The notes: generated from the sequence alone by a model not told the origin. Positions 23,175 to 33,334 are shown, numbered from the stretch's first letter. The stretch is 64,000 nucleotides of DNA from Pedobacter polysacchareus (GCF_019802255.1 NZ_JAHYSS010000011.1:1-64000), one strand, 5' to 3'. Made by a program: numbers and translations.

Positions 23175-25613
23175 TTAGATCCTTCTTTTCACTTCATCTG
23201 ATCCGGTATCCCTGTCCCTTTTGTCTTTTACCGTCATTTTTCCGAAGTTGTAACTCAGCGACACCGCTACACTTTGCGTATCATAATAGTTTTCATCTAT
23301 GATCCTCAATTCATTGACCAGTATTTTGTAATGGTCTTTGTTGCTCCTAAAAAAGTCCTGGCCAGATAAGGTAACATTCCATGCACCCATAGATTTTCTT
23401 AACCTCAGCTCAGTTTCCAATCTGTTGCCTATTTCTGTGTTTACAATGGTCACAGGAAAGGTATTATTTGCGATTACCGTGCAAGAAAGGCCATTTTTCC
23501 TGGAAATGTTAAAGGTCTGATTGGTGGAAAGGCTCAGCAGGAATGTTTTGTTCTCGATCAATATGTGATCTGCATAATTGCCTTTAGAAAGCACATAGCC
23601 GGTTAATCCGGTACCTGAAAATCTCCACCAGGGTAAAATCTGCTGGTAATAGGTGAGGGTACTGCTGAAGCTGTATTTATTGCCATAATTGACTTTCTTA
23701 TTGGCGATGATATTAGCGCTGGGATTACTGGGAAGGGCATAGATCTCATCCAGCGACTGACTAGCGGCAAGCTGGAAAGTAAAGGTTCCCGATTTGCTAG
23801 TGATGGTATGGTTCAATTCCTCTCTATAGTACTTAGAAGGCATTAAGAATGGGTTTCCTTCATAATAAGTCTGATCCGTGGTGTAAGTCCTGAAGGGGTT
23901 TACATCCCAGAAACCTGGTCTGTTGATCCTGCTGGAAACCGCAAGTACATAAGATTTTTCCTTACTGCTCGTATATTTTAAGAAGACAGTCGGGAATAAG
24001 TTGGTATAATTTCTATCCACTACCCTAAGGCCCTCCAGCCATCCTTTGGCGATGGTGTTTTCTACGCGGAGGCCGAATTGATAAGACCAGCTGGCATTAA
24101 CTTTTCCATTTACAATGCCATAAAGGGAATTGATGTGTTCCTTATATTGGAAGAAGTTACTTCTTTTTTCGTCTTTTATCCAGTTTTCACCATTGCCAGT
24201 GTCTTCAAAAACCAGGTTGTTATCAATCTTGGATAGCGCCGTTTTAACGCCAAAATCTATGGACAGGTTTTTATCTACCGGCCATTCGAAATCAGCTTTC
24301 ACAGATTGGTTACTGATCTTTTGTGGTGCAGAACTTCTAAACCAGTCTTTTACAAATAAGGATTGCTGATTGCCAAGGTCTAAAGCCTCGGTTTTACTGA
24401 TAGATTTGTTTTTTGAATTGTATTCCAGGGCATCCACATCTATGCTTACGGTCTTGCCTTTGCCGTCTAGTTTCCCCTGATAATTCAGGTTCAAGGAGTA
24501 GGTGTTGGTACTTAAATCATCTTTGTTGTGGGTTAAACGCAAAGAGTCATTGATGGCCGTGTAACGATCTCTTGTAAAGGCGTTGCGGTTTTCCCTATGT
24601 TTTTCTCCTGAGTAGTCAAATAACAGACCTACGATATGATCGGCATTAATTTGACGGTCTATTCCGAAATTCCCGCCGGGCGACAAGATCTGAAAATCAT
24701 TGGCAGATTGTATGCTCCTATGCAGTAAATGATCAGGGCTGCCTGCAGGATAATAGATGTCCTTTTTGAACTCCGGCTTCCGATTTCTGTTGCTCATGTT
24801 AAGATTAGAGAAAACATTCCATTTTCCTGAGCGGTTGTTCCCATAAATGCTGCCCGCCTGAGAGTTTACTACCGTTTGTCGGCCGCTCAGCGCTGCATTT
24901 CCTATAAATCCTTCTTCTTTGTTCTTTCTGGTTATGATATTGATGATGCCAGCGCCACCTTCTGCATCGTATTTGCTGGAAGGGCTGGTCATCACTTCAA
25001 TGGCCTCCAGGTTTTCAGCAGGAATACTGCTCAAGTAGTTCTTTAAAGCGTTTCCACTGAGCACTTTTCTTTTATTATTCAGGTAAACTACCGCACCGGT
25101 AGTCCCACTAATCTGAATCCCACCATCTGCGGAAACACTGACCAATGGGGTCTTTTCAACCACTTCCCAGATATTGCTCCCAAAAACCAGATCCGTTTCC
25201 CCAACATTAAAGCGAAGGCGATCTATTTGTCGCTGAAAGATGGGTTTTTTAGCACTGATCGCTACTTCATTTAAAGCATGGGAATGCTGGTATTGCAGAG
25301 GAACAAAAGTATCACCATTGATCGCAGCTGTTAAAGTGGTGTCCTTATAGGCCACATATTTAAACAAGAGCTGGTAATCTCCTTTACTGATATTTTTAAA
25401 TTGGTAATTTCCTTTAGGGTCGGTAATGGCATTGCCGATAAGTTTAGCGCCTTGTTTCAGGCTAACGACCACAAGACTTAGTGGGAGCTGTTTTTCATCG
25501 ATCACTTTACCGGAAAGCTGCTGTTCTTGAGCTGGATCTAAGGATTGTGAAAAGCTGTCAGTTGAGGTCAATAGGTTGATCAGCAGTAGGTAGAGCGCTA
25601 TTTTTTTCATCAC
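23175..25613 (-). CDS. Outer-membrane TonB-receptor-like protein (OMP_b-brl_3 family)
   Basis: Outer-membrane barrel of 812 residues. After a signal peptide (about 1-22) come a carboxypeptidase-like regulatory domain (about 30-110), a plug-like domain (about 125-215, with SSKYDAEGGAGIINIITRK) and a C-terminal barrel of the OMP_b-brl_3 type. This group is widespread in Bacteroidota; substrates are mostly unknown, and peptides or small complexes are candidates. The start is ATG-ATG, and either Met may be first. A strong terminator upstream (25634-25669) separates it from the flavoenzyme operon, so it is probably transcribed alone. Confidence 0.88.
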   Translation of the reverse strand: MMKKIALYLLLINLLTSTDSFSQSLDPAQEQQLSGKVIDEKQLPLSLVVVSLKQGAKLIGNAITDPKGNYQFKNISKGDYQLLFKYVAYKDTTLTAAINGDTFVPLQYQHSHALNEVAISAKKPIFQRQIDRLRFNVGETDLVFGSNIWEVVEKTPLVSVSADGGIQISGTTGAVVYLNNKRKVLSGNALKNYLSSIPAENLEAIEVMTSPSSKYDAEGGAGIINIITRKNKEEGFIGNAALSGRQTVVNSQAGSIYGNNRSGKWNVFSNLNMSNRNRKPEFKKDIYYPAGSPDHLLHRSIQSANDFQILSPGGNFGIDRQINADHIVGLLFDYSGEKHRENRNAFTRDRYTAINDSLRLTHNKDDLSTNTYSLNLNYQGKLDGKGKTVSIDVDALEYNSKNKSISKTEALDLGNQQSLFVKDWFRSSAPQKISNQSVKADFEWPVDKNLSIDFGVKTALSKIDNNLVFEDTGNGENWIKDEKRSNFFQYKEHINSLYGIVNGKVNASWSYQFGLRVENTIAKGWLEGLRVVDRNYTNLFPTVFLKYTSSKEKSYVLAVSSRINRPGFWDVNPFRTYTTDQTYYEGNPFLMPSKYYREELNHTITSKSGTFTFQLAASQSLDEIYALPSNPSANIIANKKVNYGNKYSFSSTLTYYQQILPWWRFSGTGLTGYVLSKGNYADHILIENKTFLLSLSTNQTFNISRKNGLSCTVIANNTFPVTIVNTEIGNRLETELRLRKSMGAWNVTLSGQDFFRSNKDHYKILVNELRIIDENYYDTQSVAVSLSYNFGKMTVKDKRDRDTGSDEVKRRI

Positions 25614-25633
25614 CTAAGATGGTTATTATTCCT

Positions 25634-25669
25634 TAAAAAAAAGCGGCTACCCTTAAAAAAGATAGCCGC
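25634..25669 (-). terminator. Terminator of the PLP enzyme-flavoenzyme operon
   Basis: On the minus strand a GC-rich 7-bp stem (25663-25669 with 25643-25649) with a 13-base loop is followed by an unbroken run of eight T residues (25642-25635). It lies 65 bases after the fusion gene stop codon. Confidence 0.85.
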
Positions 25670-25733
25670 ACAAGCGTTATGGAATCAAATTGTTGCATTG
25701 AGCCTTGATTCTTTTTTAAACTGAGGAGTTTTT

Positions 25734-27671
25734 TTAGATCAGTTCGTAGTAATTACTTTTCCAGAGCGTTCCATTCTTACTTTCCATCTTTTTGATGAAA
25801 CCCTGGTCATATAACTCTTCCAGTTGAGCTGCCGCTGCCTCCATGGAGATATTGCTCAAATAAGCAAATTCTTTATCCGCCATGGTAGGGAAGTGGCTGA
25901 ACAAGGTTTTCGGATCGGTATTTATTTCCGCTTTTTTAGCATGAGGAATGCGTTTTAAAATGATGTCCACGAAATGGTCATAGGTTTGATGCCCTTTGAT
26001 GGTTACATGCTCATTGTGTTGATCTGAAAAGATAAGGGTAGGGAAACTCGTTACCCCATGGGTTTTTCCAGTGTTCAGGTCTTCTGTAAACAATTCCTTT
26101 GCACGGCCTTCGAAATCCCGTAATAATCTCGCGGAATCCAATCCTACTTCTAAAGCGGCCGTCTCCAGAAATTCCCATTTAATAATGTTCTTCTTCTCTA
26201 CAAAAACCATTTCATTGATCCGCCTTAAGAAAAGCGGAGCAAGGTCGTTGTCTTGCATCTGTGCAGCTTTAAAGGCAATAGAAGGTGGGTAGGAAGAATT
26301 CATCGGATCTTCAATCCATAAATCACCATCTATGGGCATCTCATGAATGGCACAAACTTCATCCCAGTGTTTGGCTACCTCGCCAGGGTTGTTTACTTTT
26401 CCTTTAGGGTATTCTCCCCAGGAAGGCAGCATGCCACCCATACAATATTTAATGTTCAGGTAACTGCCGTATTCCAGTTTAAGTTTTCTAAGTAAGGGCT
26501 GTATCGTCCAGCAGGTAGAGCAAATCGGGTCTGTAAAATAAAGCACATCAATCTGCATGCTCGCAGCTACTTCATCCTGTTCTTCCTTACTCACGATTAA
26601 TGGCACAGGAATATCATCATCATTTTGATCTGTGGGATTTAGGAAGATGTGTTTAAGTTCTCTGCCCAGCAGGATGTGTTTTTCTATTTGTGGTGCCCGG
26701 GTGGCATAATACTGCTCAAAAGCTTGTTCCAGGGTTTCCTGAAGCATCAGTTCATCGGCCAGCGTTCTCGCATCCACAATCGCATTGGTGGTCCCTGCAC
26801 TGGTAAATGGCAGGGAGAGGTGCGCCGCATCGCCGATTAGCACTACATTTTCGTGATGAAATTTAGGCAACAGGTCAAAATCACGTGTATTCCAGATGTA
26901 ACTGCTGGTAAAATCATTGGTCGACAGTAATTCGTTGACTTCTGCAGGGAAATCCTTTAAAAGATGGCTGCAAAACGCTTTGATACCCTCCGGACTTTGA
27001 TCCTCAACATCATTTGCATTGGCATCATACTGTATAAACCAGACAAATTCGTTTTGATCTGTAGGAATCATTCCGAAGGCTAAACCTTTGGTGTTGTCCT
27101 GGAACTTGGTAAAGTTCTGCCCATGTGTTTTTCCTAGCTTTTCATTATAAGAAACGCCTACTACTTCCTTGACGGCTACAGGACTAAAGGTGACTTCGCC
27201 CATAATTTGCTGCCTTACTTTTGAATTTCCACCATCAGCACCCACAAAAATATCGCCATATTCCAGTTCTCCATTGCTAAAGGCAGCGGCAGTAATCTTG
27301 TCATTTTCATAGATGAAATGCGAAAACTCTCTTCCTTCCTTCACCAGATTGCAAGGATAAGACTGTTTCAGAAAACGAATCAGGTCGCCTCGTTTGATGC
27401 ATTTCCAGGAATCGAGGTGTAAATGTTTGATTTCTTTTCCTGATGGTCTTTTTAAGATAAAATCATGGACCATTTTGCCGGGAACCATCGTGTGGTCGTC
27501 TGGACTAAGTTCTTTTAATTTACTGAGGCCATCGCTATGCATTAAAAAAGCATGTCCGCGTTCTGGCATATTGACCAGTCTTTCGTTGATGACAACCTCT
27601 ATATTGTTTTTTCGTAAAAATATACCAAGGGTGAGTCCGGCAATGCCTCCTCCAATTATGACAACTTTCAT
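25734..27671 (-). CDS. FAD-dependent monooxygenase fused to a DsbA/SpxH-like thioredoxin-fold domain
   Basis: Predicted two-domain enzyme of 645 residues. Residues 1 to about 345 form a class A flavin monooxygenase: FAD-binding GGGIAG (7-12), DG motif (143-148) and the GDAAH motif (280-284). Residues about 372-580 form a DsbA-family domain with a CSTC redox centre (384-387) and cis-Pro544. The MGGMLPSW, MPIDGD and SSYPPSIAFKAAQ stretches match the FrnE/SpxH-like branch, and the last 55 residues resemble the tail of that group. Fusion of these two families is unusual. No signal peptide is present, so both domains are cytoplasmic. The start overlaps the stop of the PLP enzyme by 4 bases, so the two are translationally coupled. 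The substrate is unknown; joint oxidation and thiol chemistry is inferred. Confidence 0.9.
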   Translation of the reverse strand: MKVVIIGGGIAGLTLGIFLRKNNIEVVINERLVNMPERGHAFLMHSDGLSKLKELSPDDHTMVPGKMVHDFILKRPSGKEIKHLHLDSWKCIKRGDLIRFLKQSYPCNLVKEGREFSHFIYENDKITAAAFSNGELEYGDIFVGADGGNSKVRQQIMGEVTFSPVAVKEVVGVSYNEKLGKTHGQNFTKFQDNTKGLAFGMIPTDQNEFVWFIQYDANANDVEDQSPEGIKAFCSHLLKDFPAEVNELLSTNDFTSSYIWNTRDFDLLPKFHHENVVLIGDAAHLSLPFTSAGTTNAIVDARTLADELMLQETLEQAFEQYYATRAPQIEKHILLGRELKHIFLNPTDQNDDDIPVPLIVSKEEQDEVAASMQIDVLYFTDPICSTCWTIQPLLRKLKLEYGSYLNIKYCMGGMLPSWGEYPKGKVNNPGEVAKHWDEVCAIHEMPIDGDLWIEDPMNSSYPPSIAFKAAQMQDNDLAPLFLRRINEMVFVEKKNIIKWEFLETAALEVGLDSARLLRDFEGRAKELFTEDLNTGKTHGVTSFPTLIFSDQHNEHVTIKGHQTYDHFVDIILKRIPHAKKAEINTDPKTLFSHFPTMADKEFAYLSNISMEAAAAQLEELYDQGFIKKMESKNGTLWKSNYYELI

Positions 27672-28837
27672 AGTAGTTTTATAGTGTTCTTGATACGGGA
27701 GAGCGCATCGGTAAGTATTTCTTCAGAAGTGGCAAAACTAAGGCGGATATAGCCTTCTGCACCTTCGCCAAACCATTGTTTTAATCCAGGTACGACCGAA
27801 ACTTTTGCTTCATTAAAAAGTAAATCCCGAATCTCTAAACTGGTTTTGTTTGTTCCTGTAATGTTTGTAAAGGCCACATAACAACCTTCCGGTGCGATGC
27901 AATGGAAACCATCGATGCTATTCAGTTCCGTTACAATTAACTCCCGCATCTGATGCAAGTGGTTCTTGAAAGCATCCAGGTAATATCCACATTCATCTAA
28001 TGCAGCTGTTGCCCCAATTTGCGACAATACATTGGCGCCATGAATGGTAGATCCATGGAGCGAAGCTTCAAAGAGCTGGTTATAATGAGTTGGATTGGAA
28101 GCCATCACCGTACCAATTCTTAAACCGGCCAGTCCATAAGATTTACTGAAACCTGTGATGGTAATGGTCCTGTTCCGAATTTCTTCATCCAGGGAAGCCA
28201 TACTGGTGAAAACGTGCGGCGCATAAATAATGTCGCTCCAGATCTCGTCGGACAAGATGATCAGGTCGTATTTGCAGGCGATTTCCCCAAAACGAATCAG
28301 TTCTTCTTTAGTAAAAACCTTTCCTGTTGGATTTAATGGATTGCAGAGGCAAATCATTTTTGTTCGCTTGCTGATGAGCCTCTCTAATCGGTCAAAATCA
28401 ACAGGGATCTCTCCCGGAGGGATAGAAAAAGAGATAGCTGTGGCGCCTACTGCTTCTATAGAATACCTGAAAAGGAAATCTACCGGGTCAAAAATAATCG
28501 CCTCATCAGCGATCGTTAGAAATGCTTTACAGGTTAGCCATATTCCAAAAGCAGCACTATCTACCGGAAAAAGCAGCGCTGGATCTGCAGGGATATTTCT
28601 TTTTTCCTGAAAGAATCCGGCCATACTTTCTTTGAACTCTGGTAAGCCTTCCGGCGGACCATAAGATAAGTACCTGTCTTTAGTAAATCGGATAATGCCG
28701 TCGGCGATTTCCGGGGCACAGGGGAAATCTGGATCTGCTGCCGTTAAAGGAATGACACCGTTTGGAACGGTGGCCCACCTTAAATTAAAAGCCCTTTTTT
28801 TTAGAATGTCAAGGTCAACTGTTGGAGAGGAGAACAT
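27668..28837 (-). CDS. PLP-dependent aminotransferase class I/II (MalY/PatB-like)
   Basis: Fold-type I PLP enzyme of 389 residues. Visible motifs are the substrate-facing YLSYGPPEG (56-64), CNPLNPTGKVF (165-175), Asp197 in SDEIW, the Schiff-base lysine Lys232 in GFSKSYGLAGLR, and the C-terminal RLSFA carboxylate-binding Arg. The opening (RWATVPNGVIPLTAADPDF) resembles the MalY/PatB branch, which contains cystathionine beta-lyases, but ordinary aminotransferase activity is equally possible. It is the first gene of a two-gene operon with the flavoenzyme-DsbA fusion, which hints at a shared amino- or sulfur-containing substrate; that is inference. Confidence 0.88.
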   Translation of the reverse strand: MFSSPTVDLDILKKRAFNLRWATVPNGVIPLTAADPDFPCAPEIADGIIRFTKDRYLSYGPPEGLPEFKESMAGFFQEKRNIPADPALLFPVDSAAFGIWLTCKAFLTIADEAIIFDPVDFLFRYSIEAVGATAISFSIPPGEIPVDFDRLERLISKRTKMICLCNPLNPTGKVFTKEELIRFGEIACKYDLIILSDEIWSDIIYAPHVFTSMASLDEEIRNRTITITGFSKSYGLAGLRIGTVMASNPTHYNQLFEASLHGSTIHGANVLSQIGATAALDECGYYLDAFKNHLHQMRELIVTELNSIDGFHCIAPEGCYVAFTNITGTNKTSLEIRDLLFNEAKVSVVPGLKQWFGEGAEGYIRLSFATSEEILTDALSRIKNTIKLL

Positions 28838-28897
28838 GTTTTGGGATTATTAGATCGCGTATATTGTTTTTAAATGCAATAAATAGACATAAATGCA

Positions 28898-29299
28898 CTA
28901 AGATAATTCGCCCATAATCTGGATAAATCTTTCTTTGTTTAATGGTTTAATAATGAAATCGGATACCACACTGAAATTTCTGGACCTTTCAATGTCATGA
29001 GGGGAAATAGAAGAAGATACGATGTACAAAATGATTCTTTTTCTTATCCTTGGCTGCACAACGGTATACTCCTCCAGAAACTCCCAGCCATCCATAATGG
29101 GCATGCTGAGGTCCAGAAATATCACATCAGGCAGTAGCTCATAATTATTTTGATTGGCTTTGAAGAAAGTAAGGGCTTGAAGACCGTCATTAAATTCATC
29201 AATGTGGGTGGCGATATTTGCGGCCTTAATCATGCGTTTTGTCAAAAAAACAAACGTGCTATCGTCATCTATAAGGGCTATTTTTTTTAACGAATTCAT
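28898..29299 (-). CDS. Single-domain response regulator
   Basis: CheY-like receiver of 133 residues with no output domain. The acidic pocket is Asp11-Asp12-Asp13, the phospho-acceptor is Asp63 (FLDLSMP), and the conserved lysine lies in FIIKPL. Its start overlaps the stop codon of the upstream kinase gene by 4 bases, so the pair is co-translated. It probably relays phosphate to another partner or feeds back on the kinase. Confidence 0.9.
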   Translation of the reverse strand: MNSLKKIALIDDDSTFVFLTKRMIKAANIATHIDEFNDGLQALTFFKANQNNYELLPDVIFLDLSMPIMDGWEFLEEYTVVQPRIRKRIILYIVSSSISPHDIERSRNFSVVSDFIIKPLNKERFIQIMGELS

Positions 29300-31272
29300 G
29301 CTCTTTGATTTATAAATTCAATAAAAAAGGTAGAACCAACATCAATTTTGCTTTCTACCCATATTTTACCTTTCATCGCTTCTACCTGAGTTTTGGTCAT
29401 GTATAAGCCAAATCCTTTTGAGTTTGGGTGATGATGGAATACTTTTCCGATCTTAAAGCAGTTGTCTTTATGTTTCTCCATGTCAATTCCTAATCCATTG
29501 TCTGTAAATGACAGCAATATTTTTCCATCTAATTTTTGGCTTTTAAGCTGTATGACTAGTTTTCTTTTTGGACTCTGGTATTTGAGGCAGTTGCTAAAAA
29601 GGTTGTGAAAAATACTATATAGGTATTTTGCTGGAAAATAAACTGAAGGCGCCTCTTCAAAGTCCGTTTCTATGATGGCTTCTGATTTGTTAATCTCCGA
29701 CTGTAATCCTTCAAAAGTCCGGCGGATACAGTCTGTCAACAGGATGTCTTCTGATTTAATTTCCAGGTCTTGTTTAATTTGGATGGATTCTACCAATTCA
29801 TTAAAAGTGGTGTGCAGGTTGTCAATAACCGGCTTTAGTTTGGAAATTAGTGTTTTTTGTTCTTCAGGATTGTTCGTGTCTTCTATAAATTCTACCAGCA
29901 TAGACATATTGACCAGTGGTGCCCTCAGGTTATGGGAAACGATATTACAGAAATCGATCAGCTGTGTATTTTGGGAGGACAATTGCTGCACCAATGCAGC
30001 TTGTTTTTCTTCCATGATCTTCCGCTCAGTAATGTCTATGCCGAAACCAATTACCATGGAGAGCGCACCGTTTTCATCATAAACGGGATACATACGACGT
30101 AAATGGGTAATGGTATTGCCTTCAGGGTCTTTCAAGCTATCTTCCCAGCGGATTTCCTTACCGCGGTTTTTTACTTCCAGAAATTGAGCCCTTCTTAAAT
30201 CTGCGGTAGCGGTGTCTCTATTGCGATATGCGGCGTATTGATAATCGTCTTTGCCTACAATAAAGTCGCGGTATTCTTTAATACTAATTGCTCCCGGGTT
30301 TACAAACAGGTATTTATGATCAGGATCAAAAACTGCAATATCTGTAGGGAGTTTGTTTAATATATTCTCATAAAACTTTTGCTGTTTATCCAGTTCCTGA
30401 GCAATTTGATTGAGGTTCGTAATGTCCCTCACAAAACAGATGTAAAAATGCCTTCCCTGAATCGTTGCCGGAGAAATGCTCAGCGCAATATCAAAAATAC
30501 TCTGGTCCTTTCTAATGGCCGAAATTTCTACAGTAGAATTGGGATAGTCTTCTGCTACATCATATTTAAAATGTGCCATGAGTTGGATATACTGCTCATG
30601 ATAGGCGCTTGGAAGGATGACTTCCTGAAAGGATTGGCCAATAACTTCTGCTTTTAGCCATCCAAAGATGACTTCAGCCTTTGGATTCCATTGAGATATG
30701 GCACCATTATCATCCACAATAATCACTGCATCTATCGCATTGTGAAAAATAGTGTCGATTTCCTGAGTTGCGGTAATACTGTCATTTGCCAGTTTTTTAA
30801 AGTCCTGCTGATCCAGCTTAAGTCTGATACTTTCAGCAGCCTGATTTGCGAGGTGTTCCATTCCTTTAATCTGTCTGCTGCTCAGTTCACGAGGTCTTTT
30901 GTCCATCACACACAGATAAGCCAAAAGAACGTTTTTAGTGTCTATGACTGGGAAACTGGCATAGAAACAGATCCCTGATTTTAATAAATAGTGGTTAGAA
31001 AAACGATTGTCAAGTCTGATATCTGGGACAACTAAAATGGAAAGAGCGCTGAATGGAAGTGTCCATGACTGTTCGGTATCAAGGGATATGGTACTTGTTT
31101 TTAGTAAGGTCTGGTCTTCATTCTCAATTGCAATAAAAGCAATCGGTACTTCACAAAGCAGTTCAGCTAATGATATAATGCTGTTAAAACTACCTTTGTT
31201 TTCTTCATCTAATAGCTGCTGCAACTGGATGAAGCCAACTTTTTCAATCCCCGGATAGGAGTCTAATCTCAT
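29296..31272 (-). CDS. PAS/GAF sensor histidine kinase, cytoplasmic
   Basis: Soluble kinase of 658 residues without membrane segments. Domain order is GAF (about 20-155), PAS (about 170-290), PAS with PAC tail (about 300-420), dimerisation helix with His447 in the SHNLRAPL H-box, and the ATPase domain (about 540-655), with N-box FHNLFSN and DNGLGID. The signal is probably internal, such as a small ligand or redox state; no haem or flavin ligand can be assigned. The response regulator follows with a 4-base overlap. Confidence 0.92.
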   Translation of the reverse strand: MRLDSYPGIEKVGFIQLQQLLDEENKGSFNSIISLAELLCEVPIAFIAIENEDQTLLKTSTISLDTEQSWTLPFSALSILVVPDIRLDNRFSNHYLLKSGICFYASFPVIDTKNVLLAYLCVMDKRPRELSSRQIKGMEHLANQAAESIRLKLDQQDFKKLANDSITATQEIDTIFHNAIDAVIIVDDNGAISQWNPKAEVIFGWLKAEVIGQSFQEVILPSAYHEQYIQLMAHFKYDVAEDYPNSTVEISAIRKDQSIFDIALSISPATIQGRHFYICFVRDITNLNQIAQELDKQQKFYENILNKLPTDIAVFDPDHKYLFVNPGAISIKEYRDFIVGKDDYQYAAYRNRDTATADLRRAQFLEVKNRGKEIRWEDSLKDPEGNTITHLRRMYPVYDENGALSMVIGFGIDITERKIMEEKQAALVQQLSSQNTQLIDFCNIVSHNLRAPLVNMSMLVEFIEDTNNPEEQKTLISKLKPVIDNLHTTFNELVESIQIKQDLEIKSEDILLTDCIRRTFEGLQSEINKSEAIIETDFEEAPSVYFPAKYLYSIFHNLFSNCLKYQSPKRKLVIQLKSQKLDGKILLSFTDNGLGIDMEKHKDNCFKIGKVFHHHPNSKGFGLYMTKTQVEAMKGKIWVESKIDVGSTFFIEFINQRA

Positions 31273-31382
31273 ACTTTGTTTTAAAATTAGAATGGTATTA
31301 AGATTAAAGTTATAAATTATTACTTGAAATCTTTCGCTAGACTTCTAACACTGTAATATTAATTAAAATTATTGATTGGTTA

Positions 31383-32498
31383 CTAATGTGTACGAATATT
31401 TTTGGAAGCTAATTTTTTTGAGATCTTTTCCCGCAGAGCTAGATAACTGTCTTTAGGGAAATCGGCTGAATCTGGTGCCAATGCTATGGCGATATTGATC
31501 TCGCAGAGTGCGTCTTCATCAGCACCGGTATACATTTTACATTCGGCAATATGGTAATGGATTTCTGCAAGAAAGGTATTTACAGTCTCGTTTTCAGGTT
31601 TTGAAACTGCTTCCTGGGAGCCTATAGAAAACTTTGTATTAGTTTTGATGGCTTGTATCAGGTTTTCCTTGTTTTTTAAAGCAAGCTGATAGGATGATAA
31701 TGCTTTATGGTATTGTTTCAGTGCCAGGTAGGTGTTCCCTATGAAATTTAGGGTCATGCCGTCGCTGGGGAATTTTTTTAGCCCCTGCTCATAAATACCC
31801 AATGCAGATGGGTATTGTTTTAAGTTATAATAGGCGATGCCTCTCTGGTAAAAATAGCTGGGTTTTGCGGGATTACAGATGTCCTCCAGGGCAGCATTGA
31901 TCTGGCTCCTGAACAAGGTATCTATGGTCTTTTGCTGAAGGTTTAATTTTTTAGCAGTTTGGTAATCCTGACAAGCACCGTCCAGGTTTTCCATTTTGTA
32001 TTGAAGGGAGCCACGTTGCAGGTACGGGATTAAATCGTTTGGCAATAGGGTAATGGCCTGATTATAATCAGCCATAGCAGCAGTCAGATCACCTTGACGT
32101 GTTTTTAATTTTGCCCTCCACAAAAACAGATCACCGTCTTTGGGATCAGTAAGCACCGCCAGATTAAAGTACTCCAAGGCCTTTTTGAAGTCGTTGCGCA
32201 TTGCGTAAGTCCTCCCGATGTGCATATAACATTTTGCGCAGTTCGGGTTAACCAGTAAGGCTTCCCGGTAATATTGTTGTCCAACATCCGGGTTTTTATT
32301 CTCAATATGGAAGAAGCCCAGCATCCTCAGTAAAATTTCATTCTTTGGCTTTGCTTTTAGTTCCTGCTCCAGATAAGGAATGATCTTTACTCTTTGTCCG
32401 ATGTTGTTCAGCGAATCAGCGGTCATTTCATATTTGCTGGTTTGCCCATATGAAATACCAGATAGAAAAAGGAGTGCAAAGCTGAGGAACATTTTCAT
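31383..32498 (-). CDS. Secreted tetratricopeptide-repeat protein
   Basis: Protein of 371 residues with a signal peptide ending near ISYGQ and about eight TPR units from residue 30 to 360, for instance YMHIGRTYAMRNDFKKALEYFNLAVLTDP and the NFIGNTYLALKQY units. TPR arrays bind other proteins, so it is probably a periplasmic scaffold. No partner can be named. It is transcribed alone; the 110 bases between it and the kinase hold no clear hairpin. Confidence 0.85.
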   Translation of the reverse strand: MKMFLSFALLFLSGISYGQTSKYEMTADSLNNIGQRVKIIPYLEQELKAKPKNEILLRMLGFFHIENKNPDVGQQYYREALLVNPNCAKCYMHIGRTYAMRNDFKKALEYFNLAVLTDPKDGDLFLWRAKLKTRQGDLTAAMADYNQAITLLPNDLIPYLQRGSLQYKMENLDGACQDYQTAKKLNLQQKTIDTLFRSQINAALEDICNPAKPSYFYQRGIAYYNLKQYPSALGIYEQGLKKFPSDGMTLNFIGNTYLALKQYHKALSSYQLALKNKENLIQAIKTNTKFSIGSQEAVSKPENETVNTFLAEIHYHIAECKMYTGADEDALCEINIAIALAPDSADFPKDSYLALREKISKKLASKNIRTH

Positions 32499-32722
32499 AA
32501 ATAATCATTGCTCATTTTTCAGGCCAATATTCAAAACGGGCGAGAAATAGATAAAAAAGAGATGTTTCAGGTATTCAATAGGATAGGTTCTAATTTGGTA
32601 ATTTACTTTTGTATGGCTTGATTTTTGAAACCAAGGCCGATAATTAAGGTGTATAAACGCCTTTATCATTACTCAACCTTAACCTGCTCTTTGTAAATGT
32701 GGAAGGTTAATTAAAAATTAAC

Positions 32723-33244
32723 ATGGAATTTTATAGAAATCAAAAAAAATCAAATCAACTCGTTTTAATTTATGTTGGTATTATCGCATTGCTATTGGGT
32801 ATTCTACTTTATAGTACAGGTCTTATTTCAGATAGATATTTACCTAAACCAGCGGTGATCTCCGGGATTGGTGTGCTTATTTTCACCTTCTGTCTGATTA
32901 AATCATTAATCGCCGCTAAAGATAAGTCGCCAATGATTTCCCTAAAACCAGAAGGCATTACGTCCAGGGTTACTCCTGCAAGTAAGGCTGCCGGGCTGAT
33001 CAATTGGAAAGATATTGAAGAACTTAGCCTGACTAAAATGGGCGCAGACGTATTAGTGACACTTCATTTGAGTAATGTAGATCACTACAAAGCAATGATC
33101 AGTAAGAAGTTGTCGAAGATGGCTGTTAGCAATAATACTGACGAAAATGGACACTTTTTGGTGTACCTGACGGCCTCACACATCGATTTTAATGCAGAAG
33201 AGTTACTGGAAAAAATCAATGCTTACGGGCCAAAAAATAAATAG
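32723..33244 (+). CDS. STM3941-like membrane protein
   Basis: Protein of 173 residues with two adjacent membrane segments (about 12-30 and 42-62) followed by a soluble domain that resembles the PH-like fold of the STM3941 family (GITSRVTPASKAAGLINWKDIEEL). Function of the family is unknown. The gene is monocistronic with a strong terminator. The leader holds a short hairpin near 32646-32663 and a TACTTTTG box at 32604-32611, too far upstream to be a confident promoter. Confidence 0.75.
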   Translation: MEFYRNQKKSNQLVLIYVGIIALLLGILLYSTGLISDRYLPKPAVISGIGVLIFTFCLIKSLIAAKDKSPMISLKPEGITSRVTPASKAAGLINWKDIEELSLTKMGADVLVTLHLSNVDHYKAMISKKLSKMAVSNNTDENGHFLVYLTASHIDFNAEELLEKINAYGPKNK

Positions 33245-33273
33245 GAGCACTCATTGCTGCAACTGCCAGCAAG

Positions 33274-33311
33274 AAAGCCGAATTCTCTTTAGGGAATTCG
33301 GCTTTTTTATT
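33274..33311 (+). terminator. Terminator of the STM3941-like gene
   Basis: A perfect 12-bp stem (33274-33285 with 33294-33305) with an 8-base loop is followed by a T run. It may also serve the convergent PLP enzyme gene. Confidence 0.88.
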
Positions 33312-33334
33312 GAAATAACATGAATCTATCACTG

